The notes beneath the pieces were generated by a model. The model was given only the letters and a program-made list of their open reading frames with translations, searched no databases and was not told the origin of the DNA. From Mycoemilia scoparia (Eukaryota > Kickxellomycota > Kickxellomycetes > Kickxellales > Kickxellaceae): DNA of 11,939 nt. Shown in pieces: positions 8,976-11,939 of this stretch (positions are counted from its first letter, which is position 1; every line of letters begins with the position of its first letter). The position numbers and the translations under genes are program-made. The stretch covers positions 1 to 11,939 of the forward strand of contig JANBPU010000418.1 of NCBI GenBank assembly GCA_027575805.1. The letters are read 5' to 3'.

Positions 8976-9402
8976 GGGAAATAAGAAACGCAAAGTTCGT
9001 TAGTTGTTTGCGATTTTGTAGCAAGATGTGTGGCTGGGCCTTCGAGTATCCAATCATCTTGGAATGTTCGATTAACAGAATCTTCCACTCAGGGCAAGGC
9101 GCCCACAAAAGCCCTACTCACCCCATAGCAACTCTAGGCAAGTCTTGTATAGATTAGCAGCTGTGATTGTTATAGGATAGTACCGCATGGTCCCTACTAT
9201 ATCAGTGTGTATTTACTATTAAGGCCAGCAGCGCTTCTCGTAATCTGAGCAACAGTATCGAGCAGCATTCACAGTAGCATCTGCATCGCATACACCTGTA
9301 GCTTTTTAACCAGTAAATGGAAAATCATTTTTTCCAGACTGCGGAATGGCCATACAGAAGTTAAGAGTAAAAAAGTCTTGGCTCACTTGCTGTTTTCTAC
9401 AA

Positions 9403-9408
9403 TTTATT
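9403..9408 (-). terminator. Minus-strand AATAAA poly(A) signal, possibly of GOT1
   Basis: AATAAA on the minus strand lies 32 nt past the TAG that ends the candidate exon at 9440-9568, and about 385 nt past the GOT1 stop at 9793. I saw no closer AATAAA after the GOT1 stop. Either GOT1 has a long 3' UTR ending here or the candidate exon is a real terminal exon. Confidence 0.4.
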
Positions 9409-9439
9409 TTTAGCCGTATCGTGAGATTTCAGTTGGAAC

Positions 9440-9568
9440 CTAAAGTATTGCAGACTGAAGCAGGTCCTCATACTTTGGCCCAATCATGAGCCAATCCACA
9501 TGCAATTTCTGGGGACCCATTTTGCCCAAAGCCTTGTGAACTCTGACCATATGATAGCATATCTTATC
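9440..9568 (-). other. Candidate terminal exon: alternative GOT1 3' exon or last exon of an unrecognised small gene
   Basis: A strong acceptor (TATTTTCTTCAG) precedes 42 phase-0 codons beginning DKICYHMVRV and ending in TAG, followed 32 nt later by AATAAA. The GOT1 exon 4 donor at 10052/10051 is also phase 0, so skipping the standard last exon would add these 42 residues to residue 125 of Got1. The segment is also open without splicing from an ATG at 9625, giving 61 residues. I do not recognise the peptide. The composition, with acidic and basic residues, is more protein-like than nearby random frames. The evidence is suggestive only. Confidence 0.3.
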
Positions 9569-9792
9569 CTGAAGAAAATACATGTGTGTATTGCTAATAG
9601 CGGCTTCTGTGCTTATACATAACATCGAAATGGATGATTGGAGTTTCAGTGCATTGATAATATTAAGAAATGCGATCCTTATTAGTTTAAAAGAAGTAAT
9701 GATCTAAAGCAAATGTAACGATTTTTGCAACAATGTTTCCACGTAAACACACACATACTAATGATGACACAACAGGTATTAACAAATATCTC
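9569..9792. other. GOT1 3' flank
   Basis: AT-rich sequence downstream of the GOT1 stop. It would be 3' UTR if transcription continues to the AATAAA at 9403-9408, or intron if the exon at 9440-9568 is used. No independent gene was seen. Confidence 0.4.
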
Positions 9793-10817
9793 TTAAACAG
9801 GATACTTTGGTGGAGCACCGCCAATAAAGTTTGTAGCCTACATCCATATATACAGTTTTATAAAACAAAATCTTAGTATGTATGCATTTGGTCGATTTGT
9901 GTATTGTGCTTTGCCAAGAAATATGGCATCATATGGATCATGGTTTTTGAAGGGTGCCTTTTGGTGGCTGCCAACGATTAAAGGCGCAGTCACAGTTGGT
10001 TATCAAACAGTCACACTTCAAAAATAACTACACGTATGACATCCGGCTTACCTGACGTATGCCTGGAAGGTTCAATAAGGTACCGATTACAGGAAGACGT
10101 CTTAAAAACCCAATGACGGTTGGGAAGAAGTCGCTATTTACATACAAACATTATAGAAACACAGTCAGAGGTGTCTAGGGATTGTATTTGTAGAGAGATG
10201 TTTGTTTGTCCTCAAAATTGCGCATGCTGCATCCCTTGCCAGTCAAACTTACCCAAACAAATTGATGAATCCAAGTGCCTCTATGATAATGCCGATTATG
10301 GACCACCGGAAAAACACAAAAAGGAACCCGATAAAGAAGCAAACTGTTCCCTTTATCTTGTCTTTACGTGCAAAAAATACTGCTGTCTTCTGAAGTCCAA
10401 TGATCAAAGCAACGCCTGCCAAAAACAGGATCTATATTTTTTGCCCATCAAAAATGAGAATTTGATGTATTAGCCCACCCAATAATTAGCTTTAAGAAAA
10501 ACCACTCAAGCAATGACAATTAGTTATACAGGATACATTTATAATATGATCATGTTACTTACATTGCCAATAGCTATGAGTCCGGCATCGAAAAACAAAA
10601 TCACTCCCAAAAAAGTTAAACTGACACCAAAGGCTGTCAGACCAACGCCGACCTCTAATATATATATATATATATATCATGATAAGTAAGTACAGATTCA
10701 AATGTCAATAACCACCAATTCAAATATCCTTGTGTTTCCCCGATTTTTCTGTACACAATTATAAATATTATTTTGTTTATTATTGCCTGTCTTACTTTGC
10801 ATGTCTGTCAACCACAT
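9793..10817 (-). CDS. GOT1: Golgi transport protein Got1 (5 exons, 139 residues)
   Basis: Exons are 10817-10796, 10654-10563, 10431-10253, 10133-10052 and 9837-9793 (22+92+179+82+45 = 420 nt, stop included). All four introns (141, 131, 119 and 214 nt) start GTAAG and end AG, and the frame is kept throughout. The product is a small four-helix membrane protein of the Got1/Sft2 family, acting in ER-Golgi and early Golgi vesicle transport and fusion. It starts MWLTDMQK, close to the yeast Got1 start (MWLTEAQK), and is 139 residues against 138 in yeast. Family hallmarks are [23 protein letters not shown] (about 24-38), LIIGLQKT (47-54), [19 protein letters not shown] (80-98) and [13 protein letters not shown] (113-125 region). 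Hydrophobic segments lie near 9-29, 35-51, 67-79 and 82-97. The C-terminus GGAPPKYPV resembles fungal Got1 ends in xPV. Retaining the last intron would instead add VSRMSYV and stop. No single frame is long enough to show the gene, so only splicing reveals it. The last acceptor (ATGGATGTAG) is the weakest part of the model. Confidence 0.9.
10658..10677. repeat. (AT)10 tract in GOT1 intron 1
   Basis: A 20-nt alternating AT tract ends three bases from the intron 1 splice acceptor of GOT1 (exon 2 begins at 10654). It occupies the place of the usual pyrimidine tract. A second, shorter TA run (10842-10854) lies 25-37 nt upstream of the GOT1 start codon. Confidence 0.9.
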
Positions 10818-10841
10818 TTCTAGGTATAAAATGTAAATATG

Positions 10842-10854
10842 TATATATATATAT
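10842..10854 (-). promoter_or_regulatory. TATATA run upstream of GOT1
   Basis: A 13-nt TA run lies just 5' of the GOT1 ATG at 10817. It is too near the ATG for a TATA box with a normal leader, unless the leader is extremely short, so it may equally be leader sequence or a plain repeat. Confidence 0.2.
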
Positions 10855-11825
10855 GCGTGTCAGCTTCTAATCGTTAAATTTCAGAAATATTAAAAATAAA
10901 ATAGAGCCAGAAGTAAAGTAATTGAGGATACAGAGATGAGAAAGAAAAATCAGAAATGAGGAAACGTTTTTATGGAAAACTCAAAGTTTCTCTCCAGTAC
11001 AAATCAATTGCTATTACTGTTACATCAGCTTCCCATTGTCCATGTAGACACACACACGCACTCATTTTTAACCTGATTGTAGTAACAACAGTGACCCAGG
11101 TAAGTGTTTTTGCCTAATTATGGGTGAAATAGAAATCATCTTGGCAAAACCTAAATAACCTGGTATATCCTTTAGTGACAACCAAACATATTTATCTATA
11201 AAACATTTAAGGGGAGGGGGGAGAAAGTAGTCCACAAAGGTCTTTGACAAAGCATTCAAATGAAAATGTAAAGATGATTGACGGCCCGTGCTACTTTGGG
11301 ACATATAATAAGGTAACCATAGTATCCCGTGGTGATACAGTTTGATATTCGTGTACAAATGAAATCTTGCCATGTAGTAATGTATGACTACTTTTATGGA
11401 CCACTTAAAGGAGTTCCAAACATTTAGTAAGCAGTTCATAAATATAGATATAATTGATCTGACCTTCATGTTGAAACCACCGAGTTGGGAGAAATGTCTT
11501 GGGCGGATACAGCTAGTATGTTATAACCAATAAATAGTGACTACATTGTTATTAGAGTGCAAATAGTTATTAATATATTATCCTGTTGTTTTGGTGCAGG
11601 ATGAGGTATGTAAACAGTTTGTGGTATTTGTATGGTAATCAAGTATATGGAGAAATTTATTAATGATAAGGCGACGTTAAAGGGTACTAGAAAAGTATTT
11701 TGATTAATAACTTAAAAAGATATTGACTATGGTATGATTTTGCAGATGAGAATGAGGTTATTACTTGGTCTCACTCATTCTTTAATGAATTAATAATTAA
11801 TATAATTTGCACAAATCTTATTTTT
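10855..11825. other. Region upstream of GOT1 without a supportable gene
   Basis: AT-rich sequence with scattered purine runs (for example near 11211-11225) and a CA run near 11047-11057. It contains one 133-codon minus-strand frame at 11068-11469 that has no glutamate at all and matches no family I recognise, so I do not call it a gene. The GOT1 promoter must lie in its left part. No RNA gene was recognised. Confidence 0.5.
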
Positions 11826-11939
11826 TTAATGTGTACGCAAATTTAAAATTTTTTTAAAGATTTTTGTAGAGCTATCGGTAAGGGTCAAACCCACTTCACT
11901 CTTATTCTTAGAAGGATTATTAGGAGTCATGGGAAGGGG
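11826..11939 (-). CDS. Possible 3' end of a gene cut by the right edge (very weak)
   Basis: On the minus strand, 37 codons are open from the window edge to a TAA at 11826-11828, including MTPNNPSKNKSEVGL. The residue mix is plausible for a protein and an AATAA-type sequence follows shortly. However, a frame this short is expected by chance fairly often and I recognise no family. It could be a final exon, a first exon from the internal ATG, or nothing. Confidence 0.15.
   Translation of the reverse strand, partial: PLPMTPNNPSKNKSEVGLTLTDSSTKIFKKILNLRTH

Larger units (their letters stand above)
8866..9439. other. Intergenic region upstream of the RhoGAP gene
   Basis: This region holds the RhoGAP leader and promoter (to about 9090), then sequence with no supportable gene. 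A GCA/TGC-rich patch near 9255-9295 is slightly unusual in composition. No tRNA, 5S rRNA or transposon feature was recognised. A minus-strand AATAAA at 9403-9408 marks the probable 3' boundary of transcription coming from GOT1 or from the putative exon at 9440-9568. Confidence 0.5.

Noticed and set aside
8885..9088. 67-codon minus-strand frame just upstream of the RhoGAP gene
   Set aside because: It covers the TATA-like box and leader of the RhoGAP gene and ends in stops before the ATG. The composition is not protein-like.
9232..9325. Short Cys-rich minus-strand frame (MRCRCYCECC...)
   Set aside because: The cysteines come from a TGC/GCA-rich patch. The frame is about 30 codons from its ATG, with no conserved spacing, signal peptide or splice context.
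10120..10473. 117-codon plus-strand frame
   Set aside because: It lies antisense over GOT1 exons 3 and 4 and intron 3. The minus strand encodes recognisable Got1 sequence, so this frame is a shadow.
11068..11469. 133-codon minus-strand frame
   Set aside because: Its length is notable for AT-rich DNA, but it has no glutamate and only three aspartates, no recognisable motif and no clear promoter. All three large proteins in the window are rich in Glu and Asp. Conservation or expression data would be needed to revive it.
11876..11896. Possible tRNA T-arm (GGGTCAAACCC)
   Set aside because: The stem and loop sizes do not fit a T-arm, and no matching acceptor, D or anticodon stems surround it.

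Overview
The window looks like ordinary nuclear chromosome from a fungus, probably an early-diverging (non-Dikarya) lineage. This rests on four eukaryotic protein genes with fungal-type relatives, spliceosomal introns of 119-214 nt with GTAAG-type donors, AATAAA-like poly(A) signals, AT-rich spacers with simple repeats, and use of the standard code. The phylum is an inference from protein character and base composition. I see no prokaryotic, viral, transposon, tRNA, rRNA or CRISPR signal.

Layout. 1-735 is an AT-rich upstream region with a TATA-like box. 736-4314 (+) encodes a 1192-residue insulin-degrading-enzyme/Ste23-type M16 metallopeptidase without introns. It converges on 4543-6393 (-), a two-exon gene for a 564-residue protein with a CUE-like segment, two CCCH zinc fingers, a PAM2-like motif, a DUF1771 helical region and a C-terminal Smr domain. 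The 228-bp gap between them carries a (TTA)14 microsatellite and poly(A) signals for both genes. 6916-8865 (-) encodes a 649-residue CRAL-TRIO/BCH-like plus RhoGAP protein. 9793-10817 (-) holds a five-exon gene that no single long reading frame reveals. Spliced, it gives a 139-residue Got1 (Golgi transport protein 1), and the reading frame is kept at all four junctions. The last 1.1 kb (10818-11939) has no gene I can support, only weak open frames.

Functionally the four genes look like unrelated housekeeping neighbours: peptide proteolysis, probable RNA surveillance, Rho GTPase control and ER-Golgi transport. I found no operon-like or cluster logic and no clear new biological system. The points most worth a second look are a possible alternative 3' terminal exon for GOT1, an (AT)10 tract lying against a GOT1 splice acceptor, the CUE/CCCH/PAM2/DUF1771/Smr architecture, and the long tails on the M16 peptidase.
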